DNA of 58,799 nucleotides from Viridothelium virens (Eukaryota > Ascomycota > Dothideomycetes > Trypetheliales > Trypetheliaceae), in the NCBI GenBank assembly GCA_010094025.1, contig ML991876.1, positions 1 through 58,799 on the forward strand, in the 5' to 3' direction. The translations under genes and the position numbers were made by a program. Below the pieces are notes generated by a model that saw only the letters and a list, made by a program, of their open reading frames with translations, was not told the DNA's origin and did no database searches. Positions 1 to 10,821 of the stretch are shown in pieces. Each line of letters begins with the position of its first letter. The first letter of the stretch is position 1.

Positions 1-2490
1 CGCGTCGCCCTCACGGCGGTGGGATACCCACGCGGAATTCCGCGCAGAATTTCTAGTGCTTGCTACTACAGACAATAGTAACTAGACGCGTAGGTATCCT
101 CCCCTTCGGTACTTCGTAGCTGAAGCTTCCCATAGATTCTACCGCAGTCAGCTATATGCTCGAGCTAGGAATTTCGTCCAGGAAAGGTTTGTAATATCTG
201 AGACCTAAAATTACCATACCGACTGTCGATTCGATACGCGTGCAGATTCTTCAGCCGTAATTACCGCGTTGAGACAAGCTGGCTGTGCCCCATCTCGGAC
301 AGGGGCCATCGGATCTCCGGGCAGCTGAAGGTCGACTAGAGTATCGTACCATGCTCTAGGTACTCTACGATACGATAATCGTACGGCTGAAGCTTTACCC
401 TGCGGCACAGACTACCTAAATCATTAAAGGCAGGATGAGACCACATTACAAGTACGCTGTGATACGACCCGAGCTTGAGGTGGCCCGGCCCAGCCAAAGG
501 CTCACTTTAGGTACGCATTAACGTCATCGTGTCCGTGCGTCCGATTGTCAGCGTTATCGTACAGGATGCTCCTCTCCCTGAAGATCTCTTCCATCAGGAA
601 ACTTCCCATGAAACCTCTCAAGGTATTCCGTAAGCCAACACAGTTCTTGCGAGACGAATATATCCTGGCAGTCGCATTCGTCAGATATACTTACATCCCA
701 GTCTCTTTTCCAAGTCTAACCAGGAACCTCAAAGCACGCAGTACATATCCTTTTTAGCACTAAAGCCGATTCAAAGACGTCGTCAGTGGAGACAAAATAT
801 ATAAGCTGATTTTTGCTTAGTGAGGATCTGCATGATGATCACTAATGTACACCATCCTTCAACATCCGATGTCTACAATATCCTTTAATAGAGCCTTTCA
901 GTCTTACTTGAGTGTGAGTGCGTTATCGTAGTTGTCTGAATACTCCCGCACCCAACATGTTGCTTGCCCCATTGCCAAAACACGCTTATCCTTCCGCTAG
1001 TCTGTCTGTTGTGGGAGCTCATTCTTATCTTGGCTATTATTTCACCGAAGTCCTCTCATTCTCCGCCGTTGCCTGTCTTGGACTAAACGCCACTTCCTAC
1101 GGGGCTTGAAGCAGTATTCTTGGTTGGAGCATTTGAAATAAGGCCCATTCTTTCCATGAGGACCGAGGTGCTTTACTGACTTGTGAAAAGCAAGGCTCTG
1201 TGGATGTAGCGCAATAAACATACCAACTCTCACCTCTTCATAGTATTTGTGCTCTTCCTCTGATCTGGATTGAAGTGCGTTCATCCGGTGGCAGGGCACG
1301 AAACCAGAAACCGCACATGTCACAAATGGGCAGGTGCTGGTCCTTATCAAGAAGCTTTATATCAAACATTGTTACCATAGATACAAGTCTAATGATCAGT
1401 TTCTATTGAATGAAGTGCTCACGAGAGCACATGTCTGTCCCCCGCTGTATGGTAGCCGAGCGGCCGCTCAGCCCTCGAAGGAGAATCTCATTGACCGGAG
1501 ATCCGCTTCCCTCTCTACGCAGTGAGGTCCTTATCTCGGACGACCCGAAGTTTGGGGTTTCGCCAGCGGCGAATATTCCAGGAATCGCTTCCCCCGGAAC
1601 CCTTAAACTGGTCGTGCACCATTCTCTTCCCGAACCTCTTTGTCCATTTGGGCGTTGTCCCTGGAGATGAGCATCACAACATCGCTTGGAATGAGTCATT
1701 CATCGAGCTGCTAATGTCGCATATCATAGCTTCTCTAGGAGCATTGTAGATTGTACAGAAAGACGTGGTGTCCACGGTACTGTGTTTGCGGCTGAAGCAT
1801 AGCTGCCATTGAGGAGTCTACCTTTGTTGTCTCATATCGTGGTATCCTGTGCTGCAGTGCGGCTTGTGGTATTTGTGGTTGTCAGAGAATAGGGACAGAT
1901 GGCAAGCTTGAAGGCACCGCGGTCAGGGTAGAAGGTACGGTCGGGGCGAACAGGGTGGTCAGGGTGATTCTGGAGATGGGCAGTTCGATGGTATCGTTAC
2001 CAGTAATTGGAGTTGTGTAGATCTCACGAGGATAGTTGAGGAGGTCAAAGAAGGTACCTGCCAAGATATAAGAGGAGTGTAATGAAAGGAGGTGGTGGTT
2101 ATTGAGGTCTTCGTTCAGATCCTCTCCTTTAAGTGCGCTTTCGCAGATGTGGTGATAGCATATATCACTGTCAGGATTGGTATGCCCATAATACACAAAG
2201 CTGCAGGCAGCCAGCTATTTAGGGAACAAGGTCTGATTCCAAACTTCGGGAAACGTTTCCAGGCTTTCAAGTATCATATTTGTGGAACTGCTTGGGTCCT
2301 GGTTCGGCCGGTGATACTGTGCGGCTCGATTCAGGATATGATTTCGTTGAGAGTAATCTCCGACGGCTGAAAGGGTTCTGATTAAGTTTCTACCGCCAGC
2401 TGCTTTCGATTCGAACGCCTTCGTTATTCCTTTTCTTTCGTTCTTGTTTGTAGCTGTTATTCTAACTACCGAAGTTATGGGGTATGTGAA
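1..2490. other. Gene-poor left end, no convincing gene
   Basis: About 2.5 kb without a gene I can support. The open frames here are short (up to about 104 codons), overlap on both strands and show no motif or splice-consistent extension. The longest minus-strand frames (1042-1350, 1403-1699 and 1882-2196) were read for domains and none was recognised; the first two begin at non-ATG codons or lack context. A fragment of a decayed gene cannot be excluded. The right edge is the 3' flank of the truncated NLR gene. Confidence 0.5.
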
Positions 2491-4857
2491 TCAGCGATCA
2501 ACTCCAAAACCTCCGCATAATTCCATGATGGATTGCTGAAAATCCAACATTCCGGAGATATCCTCATACAATACTTGAGACAGCTCTTCAACTGTCAATG
2601 TCCGGAATGAACAGGTGACACACTGTAAAAGAGTCGATGCCAATGCTTGGTCTGGAGGCGTTAGATCCCGTGTGATTGATGTAGCCATTCGATCGTAAAG
2701 TGCTTCCATGCCAACCGGCAGCTCTTGCAAAGCTTTCTCTACATCGGCATGCGTATGGCATGTGTTCAACTTCTCAACAGCAAGTCGTACCCACTAATAA
2801 GCCCATTAGTGTCGGTAGACAGAAAATATGTATCTTGCGATACTCACAAGAAAGTTGTTTTCTGCCCCTTCCACTAATCGCTTAATGATGCTATCCCTGA
2901 ATTCAGCGGTACCGCTCATACTTAATTCTTGACGGATGTGACATCGTAGATCTTCCTGGTGCGTTTCTATGCATATCGTTGCTCGATGTACTGCTATTGG
3001 GAGCTTCTTTAGGGTCGTCGATATCTCTGAGGTCTCGCGACTAACAAGTAGAATGTAGATAGGCGTTGAAGACATTGCTATATCAGAGAGCATTCTAATC
3101 AGAGCCCGAGAATCATCCGCTTCATCAAGGCCGTCTATGACCCAGTATAAGCTTTGCTGTTCTTCCATTCTGAAGAGTATTGACTTGAAGATGCGTTGCC
3201 ATATGGTTCTCGGATCGGCGCTTTCGAAATCCACGGCTTCATCTGCAACCTCGATAACCTTGCGCATGAATTTAGGTATACGCTGGCCAATTTGGTAAGC
3301 GATTGAGCGAAGAAGTAGGCTCAATGTGCGTTTCTTTCGATTGCCAAATCTGAGGAAAAAGTACTGACAGCAGTAGTCTCTCTCAATCAGATTATTAATG
3401 ACGAAGGAAGACAACACAGACTTCCCAGTTGCTGCTCCGCCATTCAGCCAAAGCAAATGGAGACCTGGTCCTTTGGCATTGAGCCATCCGATGAAAGCCT
3501 TTTCTCGAACAATCCACTCATTAGTTCCTCGAGTCCATTGGTCTCGAAAGAAAATGTAGTCTTCATCCGGTAGTTCTGAGATGGCCATTATGGCCTTCAA
3601 ATCACGCGTTTCTCTCCCATTCAAGACCACTTGTTCATTTGATCTGCTCGTCGAAATAATTTTGGCGACAAGAGACTTCAAGACATTTCTCACTGTGATG
3701 TAGTTCGGATCTCTAGGGCTGTCGAACTTGCAAATGCCATGGTGGTCTGCATTCAATGCCTTTGATGTCTCCCCTGGATAGCCAAGTACAGATGAGTCCT
3801 TCTCCAGTACCATCTCCATGAGTTAGCGTAAAATGAGAGTGGATGGTGTCAGCATTGACATACCAATTGAGCATTCATGAGACCAAGAGGTGTAGGTTGG
3901 GTCTCATAGAAAGACACAATATCAAGTCTGGGTGCGATGTGACGAAACTGCTCGTTGAGCTTTTGCAGCGAAAATGAGTTCCTTGCGAGTTCAGATATAT
4001 ACTGCTTTGAGTTGCTGATAATTGTTAGTTGTAGTATGCGATTCAGTGTTTCTGCTAAGTTAGTACCCCTGTGTGGAGTTGCGAGGAAAGTGATCGCTGA
4101 AATCGCTCGGATGATTTCTTCGTATTCGGGATCGTTTTGGCCTTGAATATACGCCTGTCCATTGTAAGAGTGGTTTGTGTGACTTGGCAGACACTTTACC
4201 TCCTTGACAATGAGTCCTCCCATACTGTGGACAACAAAAATAAGGGGAACCTTGGAATGCTGTCAGATCCTAACGAATTGATGATACATGGATCTGACAT
4301 ACCCTGCCCATTTTCAGATCCCGTTTTGCCTCATCCCTAGCATATTTAAGGTCGAAGAGCAACTCTTTCGCGAAGTCTAGTACCACAGTGCCGACACTAC
4401 CGGCCTTTTTGAAATTTGCATTGTACCCAAAGCTAAGTATTCTTGCCAGGCAGATATCTGGCTCAAGTGGCAAGAACGTCAATGGCCATAGCAGCTCTGG
4501 GTTTCTGGACTTCGACCAGGTCCAGCGACTACCTCCCCCAAGCCCATGCACGAAGACTATGTCAGCCTTGTGGCCATTTTCAGGGGTGTAGATAACGTTC
4601 AAACCCAAGGGGCCGGGGTCAGTTTCGCTGTACTTCCGAATAGGTAGGTTGGTGGGTGTCGACAATTGCGACAGCGGATTTATAGTCCGACAGTCGCCTT
4701 CCTCGTTTGAAGGTGAGAGGCTAGATCGACTCGAATGACGACTGCGAGACCTTTCGTAACGGTTGTCATCGCTACTCTTTCTTCTGAAGATGAAACCTTT
4801 CGAGAACTGTCCAGGAGTCAAGATACATGATTCGGAGGGGAACTGAAAGCTTACCAT
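2491..4857 (-). CDS. NLR-like protein: alpha/beta-hydrolase + NACHT, C-terminus truncated
   Basis: Fungal STAND/NLR-type protein, a family tied to non-self recognition and regulated cell death. Six exons by eye: 4857-4855, 4806-4303, 4259-4200, 4154-3864, 3813-2848, 2793-2491; frame is kept and the product is 708 aa. The first exon is only the ATG, directly followed by GTAAGC; the 48-nt first intron is a multiple of three, so retention also keeps the frame. The N-terminal part is a lipase/esterase-like (SesB/DUF676-type) domain: DIVFVHGLGGGSRWTW, then, across an exon junction, nucleophile elbow VVHSMGGLIVKE and FLATPHRGTNLAE. The NACHT part has Walker A WLNGGAATGKSVLSS and Walker B-like WVIDGLDEADD, followed by winged-helix-like sequence ending MELCGGF. 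The frame then stops at once, exactly where the family normally continues into the rest of the winged helix and a WD40/ankyrin/TPR repeat sensor; no repeats are visible downstream. Probably a truncated or non-functional receptor, or an effector-nucleotide-switch remnant. Confidence 0.8.
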
Positions 4858-6309
4858 GACATCTGTAGAGTTGAAGCTTGTTTAAGAGGTTGGAGACTTG
4901 TACGCGGACGTTCGACTTGGTTGGATATGTTTCAAGGGCTTGCCAGTACTTCAAGTCACTACTCTACGATCGCCTCTTCGCACAGATTTAGTGATGCTGC
5001 GCGGTCTATCAAGTACATAGATCTCAGCACGAAACACGGTGAGAGAAATGAATTCTATGGGTCTCAGATCGGCATCTATAAAGTTTGGAAGGGATTTGGA
5101 ACTGAAATATTTGCGAACTACGATAACGAAGATGATAAACGATACTAGGACAAATTTATCCCGCAAGCTGGAAAGTGACGAGGAATAATGGAAAGGTCGT
5201 AGGTGATGAGAGAGATGGCTTCTCAAATGACAGATGAAATCCAGCAGGAAGACTTTTATCAAATAGAACACACAGGCGCCAACAAGAAGGGGGAAGGCAG
5301 ACGACGAATCAAGATTGGTGGTATCGTACCCTAGTAGATTTTCAGCCGTTCCCTGATCTCGCGACAGGCAATGTCTACGATGTCGCACAGGGCGGCCATC
5401 AGCCTCCAGAAGAGCTGTCGAGCGTTAAGTAGATGCGCGACACAGCTCTGCATACAGTAACTTTGCGCATGCTTTGTCACTATCACTCACTTGAAACGAG
5501 TATATTCATTATTCTCATCGACATGTAGCTTTTTGCACTCACATGTATACTGTTTGTAGGCAAAGTATGAATGAAGCTGTGGAGAAATGAGCGCAAATGT
5601 CGCAAAGTTCCAGACGGGAAGGGCAGGGTTTCACGAGTGGGGGGCACCTGAGCAGCTAGATACCGCACGCACTCACGCACTCTGCCGTGTGCCAGGTTCG
5701 TTGCCCGTAGCCTATCATCTTCTCTCATACGCTTTAGCAAAAGGAAAAACGCCACACGAGTACAGAGTATCTATTGATAGATCGAAAGTTACGCCCGGTG
5801 CGCCCGAGGCTGCAAATTCTTGATCACCTTGAGCTCATCGAACACGCTGCCATTAGGGTAAACCCTCCAAGAAAGTTTTCTTATGCACATTTGGGAAGTT
5901 GTAGCTAGAAGAAATAGCTAAAATTCCTCATTGGTTAGCAGCTCGAAGATTTCTACCTTCTGAATGGATCATTCTGTCAAAGCCTGGGTACCCGTGTAAG
6001 CGAAGGATTCTCAGGGGAAGCTACAGATGTCTCATACTGCTGTACTCCGTATTAGGCTGATGCACCGGGGACGGAGAAGTGGGGTAAATTGGTTACTTTG
6101 TGTTGCTAATTATCGTATCACTTTTCTTTTGTAGTGCCAAGCAATTGGTTTTATCAAGCCGACGTGGGCGCATGCCCGCCTGACCCTCCTGCAGGTCCAA
6201 TCCTAAGGGGTCAACACCTGTTATCTTCAGAGATGTGCCTCAAATCCAATTTTTCTGAGCCTCCGGGCCTTTCGCTAGATCTCCTCCCTTGATTTCGACT
6301 CTTTAAGAT
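4858..6309. other. Intergenic: 5' flank of NLR and promoter side of fructosamine-kinase gene
   Basis: No supported gene in about 1.45 kb. A 145-codon minus-strand frame at 4951-5388 is hydrophobic in its middle but has no recognisable domain and lies in the likely 5' leader of the NLR gene. Near 6038-6050 the sequence contains TACTCCGTATTA, a short motif common in fungal repeats; no element with paired ends could be built around it. Confidence 0.4.
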
Positions 6310-7594
6310 ATGTCAGAATCGTCTGAGTTAGCCTTTGGTGTTGAGGGGAACTTCCCTCTCCATAAAGCTGTTGTCAAAGGTAAGCATCTTCATGCTCGGC
6401 TGTTCATTGACTTCAATAAACGCCAGTCCCTTAGCAATGCCAAGTGGGACGAGAGTCATCTTGGCAGAGTCTTGTGGTGTATCTGCCTGGACGAAGACTG
6501 CGAAGATCTCTGTCGTTCTTCCAGACGGGAGTCCTAAGAGATATTTTCTCAAGGTAAGCCTGCGTACAATTTAAAATAATCAATGGCGTTTTGCATGATG
6601 AATAACTGATCCCATGCAGTGTGCAATAGGCCGAACTGCACAGTCTCTGGCCGAAGGTGAATACGAGTCTGCCTCGGCCATCAACGCCATAATACCGGGA
6701 TTCGTTCCTCAAGCAGCTGGATGGGGTCAATATCACATTGGAGAATCGCAAGTATACTTCTTTCTGGGCGATTACCATGATATGGACCTTTCAGCTGCTC
6801 CAGAACCGGCCAGCTTTACAACTCAAGTAGCTGAACTTCATTCGAAAGGCAAATCCCCCAATGGATTGTTTGGATTCCCAGTCCCGACTGTGTGCGGTAT
6901 CTTTGAACGAACAGTGACATGGGAAAGAAGCTGGGCAAAATGTTTCGCAAATCAGCTGTGGGATGTCATTAAGTACGACAATGAGACAAATGGTCCCTGG
7001 CCGGAGTATGACGCCGCTTGTAGGCAGCTCATCGACGCAGTCATACCAAGACTTCTGGGTGCCCTCCAATCCAATGGCCGTAACATTGAGCCAGCATTGA
7101 TCCACGGAGATCTGTGGGAGCGAAACATAGGAATTGATATGGAGACTGGCGAGACCATCGTCTTTGATCCCGGTTGCACCTATGCTCATAATGAAATGGA
7201 ATTTGGGACATGGAGGTGTTCTTGGGCGTTCCACTTCAAGTCTCCAATATACATGCGACTTTACAACGCCACATCGAGCCGTCGGAGCCTGTAGAAGAAT
7301 GGGATGACCGCAACCGATTGTACAGTCTTCATCCGTATTTGAATGATTCTGCAGGACATGCAGGAAGTATCTCAAGATCAATGTGAGTACCACTATTGAC
7401 GCCCGATGTAACGTTGAGTGATACGATCCAGAGCCTACAACGATATGCTATTCTTATGCGAGAAGTATGCGCCGCTAGGAAGCCTTGAGAGATACGATCC
7501 AGAGAAAGATATCAGTGTTACACGTACCTATATTCAACACTCCACTCATATCATGAAAGACGCGCACCTTAATGGCCAGTCTGTCATGTCTTGA
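6310..7594 (+). pseudogene. Fructosamine/ketosamine-3-kinase-like gene with a frameshift
   Basis: Member of the fructosamine-kinase/APH-like kinase superfamily, whose members phosphorylate protein-bound ketosamines (protein deglycation). Exons by eye: 6310-6379, 6435-6553, 6620-7382, 7432-7594, with introns GTAAGC..TTAG, GTAAGC..GCAG and GTGAGT..CCAG. The N-terminus carries CGVSAWTKTAKISVVLPDG and YFLK, then the kinase core with LIHGDLWERNIGI (catalytic Asp) and VFDPGCTYAHNEMEFG (metal-binding Asp). After MRLY, near 7264, the frame breaks: in frame 0 a stop follows within 10 codons, whereas the plus-one register continues with EPVEEWDDRNRLYSL and, across the last intron, AYNDMLFLCEKY, which fits this family. 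One missing nucleotide explains it. It is either a recent pseudogene or a sequencing error; a functional truncated form is unlikely because the conserved C-terminal helices are lost. Confidence 0.78.
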
Positions 7595-8048
7595 TTCAAT
7601 GGAATGAACCAATGGGAAATGCGGATCGTGAAATGAAGCGCGAAGCAGCCCCTACTATTTTAGCGACGTTACAAGGAATAGAGCGCTACGTGTCGCTCCA
7701 TGGAGTTGAAGGGAGAAGGCGAGTGCTTCTGCTAGGGTAAGTCAAGCCGAGAATTAAAAAGAACGGCCTGCTAGCGATAGAATTGAGATGCAATAGCTCG
7801 AAACTCGTTTTAAAAAGCTCAGCAATTCCTGAGCAACAATAAATTATCCTACCATCAAACCTCCATGCCACGGATGGCTTCGATTTCCTCTGTCTCCTCC
7901 CTCAACATTTAGGTGGCCTTCATCCGTCATCTAGATCTATCGCCATCAGTCATGCTACGAATTTCTTCCTCTTAGATCTTCTCAGTTGTCTTACCTCACC
8001 ATCCTCGGAACTGCCATGATCCATCTGATCACTAGGACCGTCACCACG
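7595..8048. other. Intergenic between kinase-like relic and inverted repeat
   Basis: No gene seen. AT-rich 3' flank of the fructosamine-kinase-like gene. A 61-codon minus-strand frame has no support. Confidence 0.4.
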
Positions 8049-8267
8049 TGAAAGTGTTTCTCTGCACCGTGCGTGGTAGAAAACCTATTCGATCTGATTC
8101 TTCTGAAGGTGGCGGATCGCCTCTACATGTATAGCTAGCTACGGAGATTGACTTCATTGTGCGGCCAATATTTGGATCCATTGGTTCGTCCAATATATTG
8201 ATCCTTTGTAGATGTGGTGGTAGCCAACGGTGTAGCCGCTAGCGAAGGTGGTTGGATTACACCATCA
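8049..8267 (+). repeat. Left arm of long-range inverted repeat (219 bp)
   Basis: The reverse complement of this segment reappears at 58541-58784. Read base by base, the two differ at about two positions, plus one extra 25-bp unit in the right copy. The segment covers the last 44 codons or so of the Myb-like gene and 86 bp beyond its stop. The 25-bp unit begins GGATCAATATATTGGACGA on the Myb coding strand; this arm has one full copy and a degenerate partial one, while the right arm has two full and one partial. Confidence 0.92.
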
Positions 8268-8839
8268 CCACGGCGCGTGTGCCGTTCAATCTTGTGCCTG
8301 ATCCTGTACCACCGCTGCTGTATCGCGCTCGAGAAGCGGCCTGGCAACAGTCTCTCCATATCCTTGAATGAAAGTCCTTCGGCTTTTAGTGTCAAAAGAG
8401 CAGCATTCTCCGCCGTCGTCCACGGCTTGTGCCATTTCTTTAGCCTGCCGCTCATGTGGCTGTCTTCGGTCTCCAATTTGAGCTGAATACGGTGCACCCG
8501 GCAATCCTTCTTGTACTCTTCGTCTGCCGCTTTTAGAAGTATTTCCCAAGCTGTTGGCCTTTCTGGTAGATCCTGGGACGTCCCTAGCTCCGATTCTGTC
8601 TCTGTCTCGGAGCCTGTTTTCTCTGGTGCTGGCAGGTATGGCAACGTAGATGCTAGGTCCGCAAGGACATTTAGCTTGTACATATCAAGCTTGACACCTT
8701 GACGCGGGGCATTCTGAGAGCCGTTATTGAGCTTTTGCTGAGTCGCCAGCGGGTCAGGGTGATCTTCCTTACCATTCCATGTGGGATGTTGGCATTTGTC
8801 GATATTATTGTGTGAGTTCATTTTCCCAGTTTTTTGCAT
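8135..8839 (-). CDS. Myb/SANT-like DNA-binding protein
   Basis: Single open frame; I chose the ATG at 8839 (MQKTGKMNSH...) because the frame further upstream opens only with a non-ATG codon; ATG 8821 is an alternative. Product about 234 aa. Residues roughly 140-190 form one Myb/SANT-like helix-turn-helix, with KPWTTAENAALLTLKAEGL, then SFKDMERLLPGRFSSAIQQR and WYRIRHKIE: spaced Trp/Leu positions and a basic recognition helix. Such single-Myb proteins are abundant in filamentous fungi and are presumed nuclear DNA-binding proteins. The N-terminal part is polar and low in complexity; nothing else is recognised. The 3' end of the gene is the part duplicated in inverted orientation at 58.5 kb, so the gene may belong to a dispersed or mobile family. 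Confidence 0.6.
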   Translation of the reverse strand: MQKTGKMNSHNNIDKCQHPTWNGKEDHPDPLATQQKLNNGSQNAPRQGVKLDMYKLNVLADLASTLPYLPAPEKTGSETETESELGTSQDLPERPTAWEILLKAADEEYKKDCRVHRIQLKLETEDSHMSGRLKKWHKPWTTAENAALLTLKAEGLSFKDMERLLPGRFSSAIQQRWYRIRHKIERHTRRGDGVIQPPSLAATPLATTTSTKDQYIGRTNGSKYWPHNEVNLRS

Positions 8840-9323
8840 GAAGTATCTTGCGGCTTTCGGTGATTGGTTTTCTGTCCGTGTTTTACAATTACATCCTAAG
8901 CACAATGTGATTTGTGGATTTCACACAGTCCTCTGTCGATATCACACGATCAAGTAGCAGAAGCACACTCCCATTGTCATCTGATGAATCTCTAAAATGC
9001 TCGATACAGGCTTTATTTCATTCACTAGAAGGCCGAACACGTTTTGAGCAATGAGATCGTAACACTTCATCACAGATCTTTTGTGGCTGTGATATCGCAC
9101 TTGGAGAGATCAAGGCAAATCTAGGTCTTCTGGTCGCGAAGATGGCGATTGAGCCTTCTCAAATGGCAATTGCGCCTTTTTACGTGACCTATCTAGCGAC
9201 GGAAGTTGTCGCCGGGACCTCGCCAAATGATAAAACTTCGTGTTACATGAGGACAATGAGGTTCACCAAGGAAAAGTTAGTCGAAATAAGACAGTATTCT
9301 CCAGAAGGTATACTAAAGAGATC
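8840..9323. other. Intergenic: 5' flank of Myb gene, 3' flank of array copy A
   Basis: No supported gene. An 86-codon plus-strand frame from 9142 overlaps the end of the next gene antisense and shows nothing recognisable. Confidence 0.4.
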
Positions 9324-10298
9324 TTATGCCGCAACCGATGTCAGTCTATGGACACTCATCCCGGCAAGTGCTCCGAGGCGCCTCGGCGCTTGGGAATTCT
9401 GACGAGCTTCTAGTTGCTCTTTCATGTAACTCACCTTCTTACCGATGCTACTATGCACATTCTTCAAATGCAGTTCGGCTAACTGGACGTAGCTTTCGCG
9501 TTTGACATATCCCAGACCTTTGATAGGGCAGGAATAAGAAAAAGTTGATACCTCAGTGAAGTGCGCGACGCAAGTTTCCTTTACCTGCCAGGGACAGTTA
9601 GGTTCAAGATAGAGAGGTTTATACGGACCTTGCTGCTTGTACGGATATCCCGATCGCGCCACGCTCACATGCTCCGCCTGGACCTCTGGGCTTTTTGATC
9701 CGATCCCTTGACCTTGGTATGTATACAGGGGTATCGCTTTGAAATGTTCCGCGCTCTTACTGAGAAGGATGAAAGGGCGATGCTTTGCGCATGCCGCACC
9801 AATCTGGGTCTCGGCTCTATCTGCATCTCCTGGTAAGATCTTTTGGTTGTAGAGCGGTTCAAGGTAGGGTGCAAGAATTATCGCCCCTTCTTCAAACCTC
9901 TCTTTTGATGCAAATCCATGAAACCAGTTCTCATTCGCAGGATGCTGATCCCAAACGCTCTTGCCATAGTACGAAGGCTGTATTGCAGGAGCCAAAGTAC
10001 TTTGGGCTATGGTGCTCTGTCGAAGAGTTGAGGTCTGGTGATATTTCCCTTCGCATGCTCCCCGTGAAGCCGGATTCCGCCGGTTCCAGACCGATCCGCT
10101 CTGCGCAAAAGACGAACTTGGAATCATGGCAGGCACATTTGATACTGCATTGGCTCGGGTGGCTTTACTGCGGACCTGACCTTGGATAGTCACCCATCCA
10201 TCCCGACCAGAAGACGCATTCGGATTTTTTGCGGTGTCTGGCTGACCTCCAGGGTCTCCGTGCTGTGTCCATGCGTTCCAATCCGTGTTTAGATTCAT
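9324..10298 (-). CDS. DUF6590-like protein, array copy A (minus-strand family)
   Basis: Intronless frame. I start at ATG 10298 (MNLNTDWNAW...), giving 324 aa; the frame stays open about 40 codons further upstream, but paralogues argue against using it. The first 130 residues are Ser/Gln/Pro-rich and poorly conserved. The C-terminal 190 residues are the shared domain: VWDQHPANENWFHG, EEGAIILAPYLEPL, DRAETQIGAACAKHRPFILL, KAIPLYTYQGQGIG, CVAHFTEVSTFSYSCPI, LGYVKRESYVQLAELHLK. The series (G.V..L..EP, AKIRRFVV-like strand, LPIYTYGGQG-like strand, closing helix) resembles the fungal DUF6590 domain; this is by eye and no function is known. There is no signal peptide or transmembrane segment. It is divergent from the plus-strand copy at 10822 across a 523-bp spacer, and its closest relative in the window is copy B (shared C-terminal tail HRL..[VI]AA). 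Confidence 0.75.
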   Translation of the reverse strand: MNLNTDWNAWTQHGDPGGQPDTAKNPNASSGRDGWVTIQGQVRSKATRANAVSNVPAMIPSSSFAQSGSVWNRRNPASRGACEGKYHQTSTLRQSTIAQSTLAPAIQPSYYGKSVWDQHPANENWFHGFASKERFEEGAIILAPYLEPLYNQKILPGDADRAETQIGAACAKHRPFILLSKSAEHFKAIPLYTYQGQGIGSKSPEVQAEHVSVARSGYPYKQQGPYKPLYLEPNCPWQVKETCVAHFTEVSTFSYSCPIKGLGYVKRESYVQLAELHLKNVHSSIGKKVSYMKEQLEARQNSQAPRRLGALAGMSVHRLTSVAA

Positions 10299-10821
10299 GG
10301 TGTGAAAGAGATTTCGAATTGCGAAATGGTCAGGATTTGGTTGCAATACCTGCCAGAAGAATTGAAGGAAGAATTGAAGTGTATCGTACGCTGTTCTCTG
10401 GATGCTGCCAGACAGCACAAGCTGTGCATATCAATCCTAGTCATCTTACTTCTGTGAAGTTCTAAGAAGTATGCAACTTCCCTTAGATCAAAGAGCAAGG
10501 ATGGGTTTCGGAGTCTTCGCTTGGAAAGGATCCTTTCAGGTCTTTGAGATTATAACACTTGAAAGAGAGATTGCTCTCACACAGACCCCTCAAACCTTTG
10601 TTACGCTCAAAGATATACTGCGACAATCGTTCTTGTGGGGAAGCTTGTTCCAATACAAAGGCCATGCCAATGCCAACAGAAAACGTCCTGTTGCGCGTAC
10701 AAGAGCCTGAATTTTCGCCAACTTTGTTTTAACTTGCAAATAGCCCTCATCTCTCTATTTTTTCTTGCTGAATTTGGAGACAAGACGAGTCTATCTGCTG
10801 TTGATTTGACATCCAGCGAAT
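10299..10821. promoter_or_regulatory. Shared divergent promoter region of pair A (523 bp)
   Basis: Spacer between the two divergent start codons. Patches also occur in the pair-B spacer: CTGTGAAG followed within 40 nt by TCAAAGAG, and a C/T-rich stretch shortly before the plus-strand start. It ends in the conserved leader at 10797-10819. Inferred to be a bidirectional promoter from position and constant length (500, 493 and 502 bp in the other pairs); no transcription start is visible. Confidence 0.5.
10797..10819 (+). promoter_or_regulatory. Conserved leader before plus-strand array gene A
   Basis: GCTGTTGATTTGACATCCAG followed by CGA, ending 2 nt before the ATG at 10822. The same 23 nt is found before plus-strand copy B (15846-15868) and, with few changes, before copy C (19239-19260). 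Being at the start codon it is probably in the 5' UTR and could act in translation or as a core promoter element. Confidence 0.75.
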
